Shown here: positions 45,276-52,712 of the stretch, in pieces
How the letters are laid out: every line of letters begins with the position of its first letter
Position numbering within the stretch: position 1 is the stretch's first letter
From: Mycobacterium paraterrae
Lineage (GTDB): Bacteria; Actinomycetota; Actinomycetes; Mycobacteriales; Mycobacteriaceae
Reading direction: 5' to 3'
Assembly: GCF_022430545.2 (NCBI RefSeq)
Contig: NZ_CP092488.2
Coordinates: 248,001-312,000 of the forward strand
DNA: 64,000 nt
The notes under the pieces: model-generated
Told to the model about the DNA's origin: nothing
The model's input: only the letters and a program-made list of their open reading frames with translations
Databases searched by the model: none
Position numbers and translations under genes: made by a program

Positions 45276-46121
45276 ATGACGACGACTGCCCGTCAGGTAG
45301 TCCTTCCCTCCGGTGAGACATTCGCCGCGCTGGGCCAGGGCACCTGGCACTTCGCCGAGCATCCCGCAGGACGCGCAGACGAGATCGCCGCGATCCGGCT
45401 GGGGCTCGATCTCGGGATGACTACGGTCGACACCGCCGAGATGTACGGCGACGGCGCGTCAGAGACGCTCGTTGGCGAGGCGATCTCCGGGCGTCGCGAC
45501 GAGGTCTTCCTCGTCGACAAGGTGCTGCCAAACCACGCGACCCGGGCCGGTACCGGACGAGCCTGCAGAGCCAGCCTTGCTCGCCTCAACACCGACCACA
45601 TCGATCTCTACCTGCTGCATTGGCGGGGAAACGTCCCGCTCGCCGAAACCGTCGAGGGCTTCGAGGATTTGGTGAAGGAGGGACTGATTCGCTACTGGGG
45701 CGTGAGCAATCTCGACCTTGACGACATGGGCGAATTGACCGGTTCGCCGGGCGGCGACCAGGTACAGGCAAACCAGATTCTCTACAACTTGACGCGTCGC
45801 GGCCCGGAGTATGACCTCATCCCTTGGCTGTCCGAACGCGGTATACCGATGATGGCTTATTCCCCCATCGAGCAGGGTCGCCTACTCGGACATCCAGCGC
45901 TGGACGAGGTCGCGCGGCGCCACTCCGCCACCTCGGCGCAAATTGCGCTGGCCTGGGTGCTACGCCACGACGGTGTCAGCGCCATCCCACGCGCGAGCAC
46001 GTCTGCGCACGTTCGGGAGAACGCCGCCGCAGTGCAGATCAATCTCGGCCCCGAAGACCTCAGCGTGCTCGACCGCGCCTTCCCGCCGCCTACCGGGCCG
46101 CGTCGGCTCGAAACGCTCTGA
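45276..46121 (+). CDS. Aldo/keto reductase
   Basis: 281 residues with the complete AKR tetrad: D52 and Y57 (VDTAEMYG), K82 (LVDKVLP) and H115 (LYLLHWRG). TIM-barrel oxidoreductase using NADPH; the closest style is the AKR group of YdjG/prokaryotic general reductases. AGAAGGG lies 8 bases before the ATG. About 200 bases separate it from the ICMT gene; I see no gene in that spacer. Confidence 0.9.
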   Translation: MTTTARQVVLPSGETFAALGQGTWHFAEHPAGRADEIAAIRLGLDLGMTTVDTAEMYGDGASETLVGEAISGRRDEVFLVDKVLPNHATRAGTGRACRASLARLNTDHIDLYLLHWRGNVPLAETVEGFEDLVKEGLIRYWGVSNLDLDDMGELTGSPGGDQVQANQILYNLTRRGPEYDLIPWLSERGIPMMAYSPIEQGRLLGHPALDEVARRHSATSAQIALAWVLRHDGVSAIPRASTSAHVRENAAAVQINLGPEDLSVLDRAFPPPTGPRRLETL

Positions 46122-46156
46122 CGATCCGGCTAGTTCATCTGGCGGCGTTGTCCGGG

Positions 46157-46346
46157 CGCGCTGCGGTGCAATCGCACCATGGGAAGAATCCGACGGATCA
46201 AATCGGTATCCGCCTACACGGCGTCTCGCAATAATTACGGCTGGCTCCTTGCCGGATACCTCTGTGCCGCAGGCTTTTTGGTCCAGGAAGTGTTTGCTCC
46301 GCTAGCGCGGCGCGGCCTCTATTTCGATGCTGCTCAACAGGTTTAG
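46157..46346 (+). pseudogene. Truncated, frameshifted duplicate of the ICMT gene start
   Basis: The sequence from 46157 repeats 44436 onward at high identity, including bases upstream of the ATG (46179). It reads MGRIRRIKSVSAYTASRNNY and continues GWLLAGYLCAAGFLVQEV as in the intact gene. A one-base insertion then shifts the frame; in the ancestral frame a TAG replaces CAG. The remaining ORF ends after 55 codons at 46346. It keeps only the first membrane segment, so the product cannot be a methyltransferase. Confidence 0.8.
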
Positions 46347-46363
46347 CCTGTAAGCGGCAGCGG

Positions 46364-46867
46364 TTAGCCGTCGTTCGTCAGTTGAGGGGCGGGGGTGTAA
46401 TAGGTATCGCCGCCTATGCATCGGTGGTCGTCAGCGCATCGCATTTCGATGTGTACGAGTTCGTCGCAGTCGCGGTGTCGGAAAACGACCGGGCCGCCGG
46501 CGTCGTCGGCTTCCCACCGGTCTCCCCATTGCATCAGCGCAACGACGGCGAAAAACAGGTCGTATCCCTTCTCGGTGAGAAGGTATTGGCGGCGTTCACG
46601 CTGGCCGACTTCGCGGTAGGGCTCCTGGCGAAGCACGCCATGCTCGACGAGGGTAGCGAGCCGATCGCTGAGAACCGCTCGAGAGCACTCCACTTTAGCG
46701 AGGAATTCTTCGAAACGGCTTGCGCCGTAAAGAGCTTCGCGGATCACAAGCAGCGTCCACTTCTCCCCGACCACGTCGAGGGCGCGCTTGATGGAACAGT
46801 TCCGTACGCGCAGTTCCTCAAACGACACCGCCGACGCACGGTCCTTACTCGCGCGACGGGTGCTCAC
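46364..46867 (-). CDS. HxlR-family transcriptional regulator
   Basis: 167 residues with a winged helix: CSIKRALDVVGEKWTLLVIREALYGASRFEEFLAKVECSRAVLSDRLATLVEHGVL, the HxlR signature, then RREYLLTEKG-like wing. A C-terminal extension has several cysteines and histidines (FRHRDCDELVHIEMRCADDHRC) that may bind metal or sense thiol stress. Divergent from the NmrA-like reductase gene at 46953; a perfect palindrome sits in the promoter between them, so repression of that gene is likely. Confidence 0.9.
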   Translation of the reverse strand: MSTRRASKDRASAVSFEELRVRNCSIKRALDVVGEKWTLLVIREALYGASRFEEFLAKVECSRAVLSDRLATLVEHGVLRQEPYREVGQRERRQYLLTEKGYDLFFAVVALMQWGDRWEADDAGGPVVFRHRDCDELVHIEMRCADDHRCIGGDTYYTPAPQLTNDG

Positions 46868-46888
46868 GAGGGCCGACTGTACCAGGGT

Positions 46889-46917
46889 TTGACATTCGAA
46901 CTCAGGCTCCTTACGTT
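46889..46917 (+). promoter_or_regulatory. Promoter of the NmrA-like gene
   Basis: TTGACA at 46889-46894, 17-base spacer, TACGTT at 46912-46917. Both hexamers fit the mycobacterial sigma-A consensus (TTGACA and TANNNT). The start codon lies 36 bases downstream of the -10. Confidence 0.6.
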
Positions 46918-46937
46918 GAGTCTGAAAGTCAGACTCA
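46917..46937. promoter_or_regulatory. Likely HxlR operator
   Basis: TGAGTCTGA, 3-base centre AAG, TCAGACTCA: a perfect 9-base inverted repeat starting at the end of the -10 and covering the predicted transcription start. Binding here would block transcription of the NmrA-like gene. Confidence 0.6.
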
Positions 46938-46952
46938 GGGAAAGGCCGACGG

Positions 46953-47888
46953 GTGAGCAGTGTCGATCAGGACGGGCTCGTTGTTGTCGTGGGGGCGGCG
47001 GGCCGCCACGGTGGTACCGGGGGGCAGGTCGCGAAGCGGGCGTTGGCGGCGGGCCGTCAGGTCCGTGCGCTGGTGCGCAGCGACGACGAACGCGCGCAAC
47101 GTCTTCGCCGGCAGGGCGTAGAGACGGTTGTCGGAGATTTGCTTGACCTTCGAACCTTGTATCCCGCACTGGAGGGGGCGGACGCCGTCTATGTCGCTTA
47201 TCCGGCCGCGCCTGGTCTGCCGGCAGCCTTGCTCAACGTTGCTTCGGTGCTCAAGGATATGCGCGCGACCTCACGCGTGATCGTGATGTCAATGGGCGCC
47301 GCGGACCGCAACAGCCCCAGCGGCATCGCTCGCGCACACGCAGAGGCTGAAGAATTGCTCATCGAGCTCGGCACAAATGTCACCGTCGTGCGTAGCAGCG
47401 CGTTCTTCTACGAGAACATTCTGCGGCTGCATGCCGGATCGATCAACCTGATGAACGTGCTGCTCAACAATTTTGGCGACAGCCGGCCGGCGTGGATCGC
47501 CGGCCGAGACATCGGGGACTATTGCGCCTCAGTGCTGCTCGACCCGGACCGCTACGCCACAGATCCCATCATCTACCCGCCGGGGCACGAATTGCTCGCG
47601 CATAGCGAGATCGCCGACATCATCAGCGAGGAAGTCGGACGTCCGATCAGCTACCGCTACATCTCTACCGCCGAGTGGGCCGGGCAGATGAACGGTCTGG
47701 TCCCCGAGGCGACCGTCGAGCACCTGACCAAGATGGGCGAGATGTGTGAGAACGGGACCACGTTGTTGCGCACCGACGTCAACCCGGCCGCGCTGCAGGC
47801 CGCCAGCGGCGGACGTGCGCCACAGACGTTCCGTGACTTCGTCCACCAGCACAGTGCCGAATTCGGCGCCATCACGGCCACTGCGTAG
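46953..47888 (+). CDS. NmrA-family NAD(P)-binding protein
   Basis: 311 residues from GTG 46953, preceded by GGGAAAGG. Rossmann motif VVVVGAAGRHGGTGGQVAKRAL, then VVGDLLDLRTLYPALEGADAVYVAYPA and RVIVMSMGAADRNSP, as in NmrA and quinone-oxidoreductase 2 (QOR2)-type proteins. Atypical SDR: no YxxxK active site, so a redox sensor or NADPH-quinone reductase. Controlled by its own promoter and palindrome; probable target of the HxlR protein. Confidence 0.88.
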   Translation: MSSVDQDGLVVVVGAAGRHGGTGGQVAKRALAAGRQVRALVRSDDERAQRLRRQGVETVVGDLLDLRTLYPALEGADAVYVAYPAAPGLPAALLNVASVLKDMRATSRVIVMSMGAADRNSPSGIARAHAEAEELLIELGTNVTVVRSSAFFYENILRLHAGSINLMNVLLNNFGDSRPAWIAGRDIGDYCASVLLDPDRYATDPIIYPPGHELLAHSEIADIISEEVGRPISYRYISTAEWAGQMNGLVPEATVEHLTKMGEMCENGTTLLRTDVNPAALQAASGGRAPQTFRDFVHQHSAEFGAITATA

Positions 47889-47917
47889 CCGACACGTTCG
47901 AAAGGTAGTGGGGAACG

Positions 47918-49108
47918 GTGCTGATGGACTCTGGGCGACCGCGGTGCGGTCTCTCTTGGCGGAAGCGGCCGAAAAGTCGCCTGCTCCACTGGCTTATCGT
48001 AGCAACGGTATGCCTGCTGATAGTCGGTTGCGCGAATTCGACACCAGTTCGTCACGACGGACAGACCGGACTTGCGACACCAACGCCGCCCGGGGCGAGC
48101 CGCGACATCGCCGCGCGCCAAGCGGATGCCGTCTTCAACGATTACCGGTTCCGCAACGGAGAACCGCTGTCGCAGTTGCGGATTCATTATTCGGTGCTCG
48201 GCCAGCCGCACCGCAACCAGCAAGGCGTTACCGACAACGCGATCCTGCTGCTGCATTGGACCAACGCCAGCGGACAGGCGTTGCTAGCCCCAGAATTCCG
48301 CGATGCGTTGTTCGCGCCGGGAGCACCGTTTGATGCCACCCGGTTTTTTGTGATCATTCCCGACGACGTCGGCCATGGTCAGTCCAGCAAGCCCAGCGAC
48401 GGGCTTCGCGCTGGTTTCCCGCACTACGGCTATGCCGATGTGGTGGACCTGCAACACAAGCTGGTCACCGAGACCCTCGGCATCAGCCACCTGCGCGCGG
48501 CTGTCGGTCTGTCGATGGGCTGCATGAATGCCTGGCAGTGGGCCGAAACCTATACCGACACAGTGGATGCCGTCATGCCGATCGCGTGCTTTCCCGCCCC
48601 AGTCAGCGGCCGCAACCTGCTCTGGAGGCGGATGGCCGTTAATGCCATCAAATCCGACCCGGCGTGGGCTGCCGGCAATTACCAGCAGCCACCACCCTCG
48701 GCAGCGTTTGCCTTGCAAATCACCCGCATGATGATCGACGGCGTGGCACATCTGCAAGACGAGATACCTGATCCCGGCAAGGCGGATGCGTTCCTGCGCG
48801 CGACCGACCAACAAGCCGCGCACGTCGACGCCAACGATCTGCTCTATTCGCTGGAGTCCTCAAGCGATTTCAACGCCGAACCGGCCCTGGGCAACATCAC
48901 CACCAAGGTGTTCGCCGTCAACTTCGCCGACGACGAGTTCTACCGCGACAGCCTGGCGGTGCTGCAACACGACCTCCCCAAAGTTAAAAACGCGCGGCTC
49001 GAGATCCGCCCGGTGTCGGAAGGCTCGGCCGGCCACTTCACCATGACCCATCCCCGGCTGTGGCGCGACCAGGCAGCGGCCTTCATGGCGTGGTCCACGC
49101 CGCACTGA
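47918..49108 (+). CDS. Secreted lipoprotein alpha/beta hydrolase, homoserine-acetyltransferase-like
   Basis: 396 residues. Basic N-terminus, then a lipobox (LIVATVCLLIVGC; C38). Hydrolase core: VIIPDDVGHGQSSKPSDG, nucleophile elbow GLSMGC with S199, and a C-terminal GHFTMTHP histidine. The order and AVGLSMGCMNAWQWAE resemble MetX-type acyltransferases, but lipid anchoring argues for an exported hydrolase. Start GTG 47918, or ATG 47924. Follows the NmrA-like gene after 29 bases, probably same transcript. Confidence 0.82.
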   Translation: MLMDSGRPRCGLSWRKRPKSRLLHWLIVATVCLLIVGCANSTPVRHDGQTGLATPTPPGASRDIAARQADAVFNDYRFRNGEPLSQLRIHYSVLGQPHRNQQGVTDNAILLLHWTNASGQALLAPEFRDALFAPGAPFDATRFFVIIPDDVGHGQSSKPSDGLRAGFPHYGYADVVDLQHKLVTETLGISHLRAAVGLSMGCMNAWQWAETYTDTVDAVMPIACFPAPVSGRNLLWRRMAVNAIKSDPAWAAGNYQQPPPSAAFALQITRMMIDGVAHLQDEIPDPGKADAFLRATDQQAAHVDANDLLYSLESSSDFNAEPALGNITTKVFAVNFADDEFYRDSLAVLQHDLPKVKNARLEIRPVSEGSAGHFTMTHPRLWRDQAAAFMAWSTPH

Positions 49109-49289
49109 TCACCACCCGTCACGTTGTGCCCGCCGACCACCACAGTCGTGACCGGCAACGGATCTGCGCCCGACGACGATGTCGGCGCGGTCACTGGACG
49201 GGCTCCGATCAGTGCACCGAATTCACCGACGACACCGCCGACGCGTGGAAATAGCTGCACCGCAATGGGAGACAAGAGAGGCGCCAGTG

Positions 49290-49727
49290 ATGAGCTCTAT
49301 CACAAACCTGGGCGATTTCGCCGCCCTGGATCCGTTCTTCCGCATCATCGAGCACGGACTACAGGGTCTGGTCGAGCCCGGGCACTTTTTCGATTTGATG
49401 GCCGAGGACGTCGTAATCGAATATGTGGTCACGGTGCCCGGATATCCGGCCCGGGTAGAGGGCCGTCAAGCGCTAGCCGAACTCTACCGCCCCTACGGGA
49501 CCGCGATGCAACTGGAGCGCTGCTTCGATCTCGCCGTCTACCACGACCCGGCCAAGAACGTTGCCATTGTCGAGTACGCCTGCGAAGGCCACACCGTCAA
49601 CGGGAACCATCCCTACGCCAACCGGTTCATCTCCGTGATCACCCTGCGGAACCGAAAAATTGTGTACTGGCGTGATTACCTCAACCCCGTCGCGGTGTTC
49701 AATGCACTCGGCTGGCCCGCGTCCTGA
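49290..49727 (+). CDS. SnoaL/NTF2-like protein
   Basis: 145 residues from ATG 49290 (GTG 49287 is adjacent); AGAGAGG precedes it. The pattern FFDLMAEDVVIEYVVTVPGYPARVEGRQALAELYRPYGTAMQLERCFDLAVYHDPAKNVAIVEYACEG with FISVITLRNRKIVYWRDYLNPVAVFNAL is a cone-fold NTF2-like domain as in SnoaL polyketide cyclases and ketosteroid isomerases. Catalytic role unproven. The 180 bases before it hold no recognisable gene. Confidence 0.85.
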   Translation: MSSITNLGDFAALDPFFRIIEHGLQGLVEPGHFFDLMAEDVVIEYVVTVPGYPARVEGRQALAELYRPYGTAMQLERCFDLAVYHDPAKNVAIVEYACEGHTVNGNHPYANRFISVITLRNRKIVYWRDYLNPVAVFNALGWPAS

Positions 49728-49846
49728 GCGCGTAGAAAGCAACACGCGAGCGCCTAGCTGGGTTCTTCGCTTCGCCTAGATGTGCGGGCGTGATCACGAC
49801 GGCAGTGCCGCTCATGTTGGTGTGGACGGATTCGGTGCGGATGACC

Positions 49847-50740
49847 TCACGCGGTGTTGGCGTGGCGGCGTCCTTCCGATGCAGGGCTGGGTGAGATGCT
49901 TTGGTGGTAGGTCCTTCCGCGACTGAGTCCCACCGGCCAGCCAAACCAGCGGTAGCGCGCCAGCCCGGTAAGGAAAAGGTCGGCAACGCGCGAGGAGATC
50001 GCTTCGGTGACGAGCAGCAACGTGACGATCCTCGGGATAACGACGCGGCGCTTGCCGCGGCGAACAGCAGTGACCACAGCGCGGGATACCTCGTCGACCG
50101 TGAGCGGAGTCAAGTAGCGAAATGCCGGCGGCATCTCGGCCTCGTCGACGTCCTCGAGCAGGGTGGTAGCGGTCAGCGCCGGATAGATCACCGACACGTT
50201 GATCTTCGTGCCGGCCAACTCCTGGCGAAGCGCGTCGGAGAATCCCGACATCGCGTGCATCACCAGTCCGTAGGAGCCAAAGCGAGCGATGGCCTTGCGG
50301 CCCATGACCGACGACATGTTGACCACCGTGCCCGAGCCCTGCCGACGCAGAATGGGCAGCACCTGCTGGGTCAGGCTGATCGCACCAAACAGGCTCGCCT
50401 GCATGGTTTGTCGCGCGTCTTCAGCGAATGAGAGTGACTCGACAGGGCCGACTCTGGCGATCCCGGCATTATTGACCAGGACATCGATCCTGCCGAATCG
50501 GTCCATCGTTCTATTCACCAGCGCCTCGACCTGCTCAGTGGACGTCACGTCGGTCGGCACCGCCAACGCATCGCCGCCCAGCAGGTGGATCTGCTGCGCG
50601 AGCTGTTCGAGCGGTCCGGCCGACCGCGCAACCAGGACCACCGCAGCACCCCGCCTGGCGAACTCCAAGGCGATGCCCTTGCCGAGTCCCCTGGAGGCGC
50701 CGGTAATCAGCACGACCTTATCGGCGAAGTCGCGTTTCAT
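49847..50740 (-). CDS. Short-chain dehydrogenase (SDR) lacking the catalytic lysine, copy 1
   Basis: 297 residues from ATG 50740 with an AAAGGAG site. Classical SDR cofactor motif TGASRGLG (14-21), NNAG at 90-93 and Ser144 at NMSSVMG. The active site reads FGSYGLVMHAMSGFSDAL: Y157 is present but residue 161, normally Lys in YxxxK, is Met. Paralog of the protein at 56379, alignable without gaps over at least 180 residues. Next to a MarR regulator, with which it shares an operator motif. Overall resembles SDRs with membrane-associated C-termini. Confidence 0.85.
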   Translation of the reverse strand: MKRDFADKVVLITGASRGLGKGIALEFARRGAAVVLVARSAGPLEQLAQQIHLLGGDALAVPTDVTSTEQVEALVNRTMDRFGRIDVLVNNAGIARVGPVESLSFAEDARQTMQASLFGAISLTQQVLPILRRQGSGTVVNMSSVMGRKAIARFGSYGLVMHAMSGFSDALRQELAGTKINVSVIYPALTATTLLEDVDEAEMPPAFRYLTPLTVDEVSRAVVTAVRRGKRRVVIPRIVTLLLVTEAISSRVADLFLTGLARYRWFGWPVGLSRGRTYHQSISPSPASEGRRHANTA

Positions 50741-50751
50741 ATTGTTCTCCT

Positions 50752-50766
50752 TTGGTGTAAATACAA
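50752..50766 (-). promoter_or_regulatory. MarR-type operator upstream of SDR copy 1
   Basis: On the minus strand TTGTATTTACACCAA, immediately upstream of the AAAGGAG ribosome-binding site. Thirteen of fifteen bases match the site upstream of the MarR gene (51260-51274). Confidence 0.5.
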
Positions 50767-50808
50767 CATTTGGATGGTCGGGTTTTCCACTCCGTCCAGG
50801 AGTGGTCG

Positions 50809-51249
50809 TCAATCGGTCGGCAGGTCCCCCACTGCGCTGGCCAGCTCCTTGACCGCGTTCACTCCGTGCGTCCCAAGCAGGGCAGCCGCCTGCTTTTGAG
50901 CTCGCCGCCAGACGGGCGTGACGGCGTGAATTTTCTTGCGGCCCAAAAAGCTCAGCTCGATCTCCCGGATACCCTTGGCATCTGAAGACACCGCGGCCAC
51001 CCACCCCTGTTTGAGCAGCGGACTCAGATTGCGGCTGACCGTGGAGCGATCGAGCATCAGCAGCTCGCCCAACCGTGCCGGCGAGCACGGACCGACCTTG
51101 CCCAGCGCCGCCAGGAGGTTGAGCTGGGCGATGCTCAGGCCGTGGCCTTCCAAAGCGCGGTCATAAAGACCAGTCATCGCCCGACCGAGAAGCCGAGTGC
51201 GGAACGCGACGCAGTCGCCGACGATCTCCTCCACCGGGGAAACACTCAT
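50809..51249 (-). CDS. MarR-family transcriptional regulator
   Basis: 146 residues from ATG 51249. Winged helix: SIAQLNLLAALGKVGPCSPARLGELLMLDRSTVSRNLSPLLKQGWV, then wing DAKGIREIELSFLGRKKI. MarR proteins repress nearby genes and dissociate on binding phenolic or oxidant ligands. Located 68 bases upstream of SDR copy 1 on the same strand, with matching operator-like motifs ahead of both genes, so autoregulation and SDR control are likely. Confidence 0.9.
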   Translation of the reverse strand: MSVSPVEEIVGDCVAFRTRLLGRAMTGLYDRALEGHGLSIAQLNLLAALGKVGPCSPARLGELLMLDRSTVSRNLSPLLKQGWVAAVSSDAKGIREIELSFLGRKKIHAVTPVWRRAQKQAAALLGTHGVNAVKELASAVGDLPTD

Positions 51250-51259
51250 GACGACATTG

Positions 51260-51274
51260 TTGCATATACACCAA
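51260..51274 (+). promoter_or_regulatory. MarR-type operator upstream of the MarR gene
   Basis: TTGCATATACACCAA, quasi-palindromic (TTG at one end, CAA at the other around TATA), lying 10-25 bases upstream of the start codon, between the MarR gene and the stop of the upstream LLM gene. Confidence 0.5.
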
Positions 51275-51281
51275 TATCTGG

Positions 51282-52109
51282 CTAGTGCGCTTGCGTCCAC
51301 TGGTGAGTCACCGCGTCGAGGTGGCGTAGTGAGCCGTCGCGGGGCTGGGTCGGTAGTTCGACCAAGAGCTCGTCGATTCCCAGTTCGTAGTAACGCTGCA
51401 GTTCCGTGGTGTCGGGGATCGAGCCAATGTGCTGGACGATCACCCGCGTATCGGCGGCGAGGTTGCGCAACTGTGTCAATGGCTCTGAAAGATGCTGCGC
51501 GCCGGTGGAGTTCGGCAACCATCCGGCGCCGAGCTTCGCTATCCGCCCGAAGGCGGCAGTGCCGCCACCGAGGTAGATCGGTGGATGCGGTGTGGTCACT
51601 GGTTTCGGCCAGCTGTAGATGGGGTCGAAATCGACGTATTCACCGTGATATTCGGCCTCGTCGTGGGTCCAGATCTCGACGATAGCTGCGAGTTTCTCGT
51701 CGAATACCCGCCCGCGTGAGCGTGGGTCGACGCCGTGGTTGGCTATCTCTTCGCGCAGCCATCCCACACCGGCGCCGAAGAGCAGCCGGCCATCGGAGAC
51801 CATGTCGAGAGATGCGAGCTGTTTGGCAAGCAGGATTGGGTCGTGCTGGGCAACCAGGGTGATGCCGGTCCCGATACCCAGCGATGTCGTTGCAGTGGCG
51901 GCGGCGGTCAGCGCCACCAGCTGGTCCACCGTTCGGTAGTACTGCGCAGGGATGGGCCCACCCATCCGGTACGGCGTTGTGACGTGCACCGGCATGTGCA
52001 TGTGTTCGGTGGTGAAAAGTGATGCAAAGCCCCTTGTTTCAAGCTCGACGGCCAGTTCGGCGGGCCGGATACCGGTGTCGTTGAAAAACGTGAATATGCC
52101 TAGTCGCAT
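51282..52109 (-). CDS. LLM-class F420-dependent oxidoreductase
   Basis: 275 residues, TIM-barrel luciferase fold: MRLGIFTFFNDTGIRPAELAVELETRGFASLFTTEHMHMPVH, then SLGIGTGITLVAQHDPILLAKQLASLDMVSDGRLLFGAGVGWLREEI. Matches actinobacterial F420-dependent oxidoreductases with an EHxH motif. Substrate unknown. Thirty-two bases upstream of the MarR gene on the same strand. Confidence 0.88.
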   Translation of the reverse strand: MRLGIFTFFNDTGIRPAELAVELETRGFASLFTTEHMHMPVHVTTPYRMGGPIPAQYYRTVDQLVALTAAATATTSLGIGTGITLVAQHDPILLAKQLASLDMVSDGRLLFGAGVGWLREEIANHGVDPRSRGRVFDEKLAAIVEIWTHDEAEYHGEYVDFDPIYSWPKPVTTPHPPIYLGGGTAAFGRIAKLGAGWLPNSTGAQHLSEPLTQLRNLAADTRVIVQHIGSIPDTTELQRYYELGIDELLVELPTQPRDGSLRHLDAVTHQWTQAH

Positions 52110-52181
52110 CGTGCGGCTCTCCTGGTTGTCGCGACCGACGATGTCAGCGCGGTCTTGTCCAACACAACGATCAGACGCTTG

Positions 52182-52712
52182 CTATTTCATCCGACCGGAT
52201 TGGCCGAGTGGCGATGTGGTCGCCGCGTGCCGGACCGGCAGCCAGCACGCGGCCAGCGGAACGGTGGTGAGCATCCCGAGCGCGATGACCGAGGCGAGGT
52301 GGTGGTGTTCGGCGCGCATGGTGGCCGCCATGATCAGCATCATGGTGAAGTGTGCTGTGTTGGCGACCAGGTTGTAGTCAAGAAAAAGCCGATTCATCAG
52401 CGGCGCGCGCGCCGCGGCGAATAGGAACAGCGCCCACACGATGTAAACGGTGCTGAACATCACGGCCACCGGCCCGCCGCCTGCTCCCCAGATGAAGATG
52501 CCGGCAAGTCTCGGCGGCAACGCAGCGATGTGATGCGTCGTTTCGAGGAGGAAGTCGGGCACAAAGAACACGAGGTACTCGAGCGCGGTCAGGCGCATTA
52601 CGAGCGGTAGCAGCGCGTACGCGCGACCGCAGCTAGCTGGTTCACCAGTTCGTGCAGACATCTGGTCTTCTGGCGTTCCGTCCGACCGGGCCCGGTGCTG
52701 GTCCGCTGTCAC
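52182..52712 (-). CDS. Four-helix membrane protein of unknown function
   Basis: 176 residues with about four hydrophobic segments (ALLPLVMRLTALEYLVFFVPDF; VAVMFSTVYIVWALFLFAAAR; NTAHFTMMLIMAATM; VIALGMLTTVPLAACWL). Histidine-rich loop RAEHHHLA. I do not recognise the family. The GTG start at 52712 overlaps the MFS stop by 4 bases (GTGA), so it is translated together with the pump. Confidence 0.7.
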   Translation of the reverse strand: MTADQHRARSDGTPEDQMSARTGEPASCGRAYALLPLVMRLTALEYLVFFVPDFLLETTHHIAALPPRLAGIFIWGAGGGPVAVMFSTVYIVWALFLFAAARAPLMNRLFLDYNLVANTAHFTMMLIMAATMRAEHHHLASVIALGMLTTVPLAACWLPVRHAATTSPLGQSGRMK

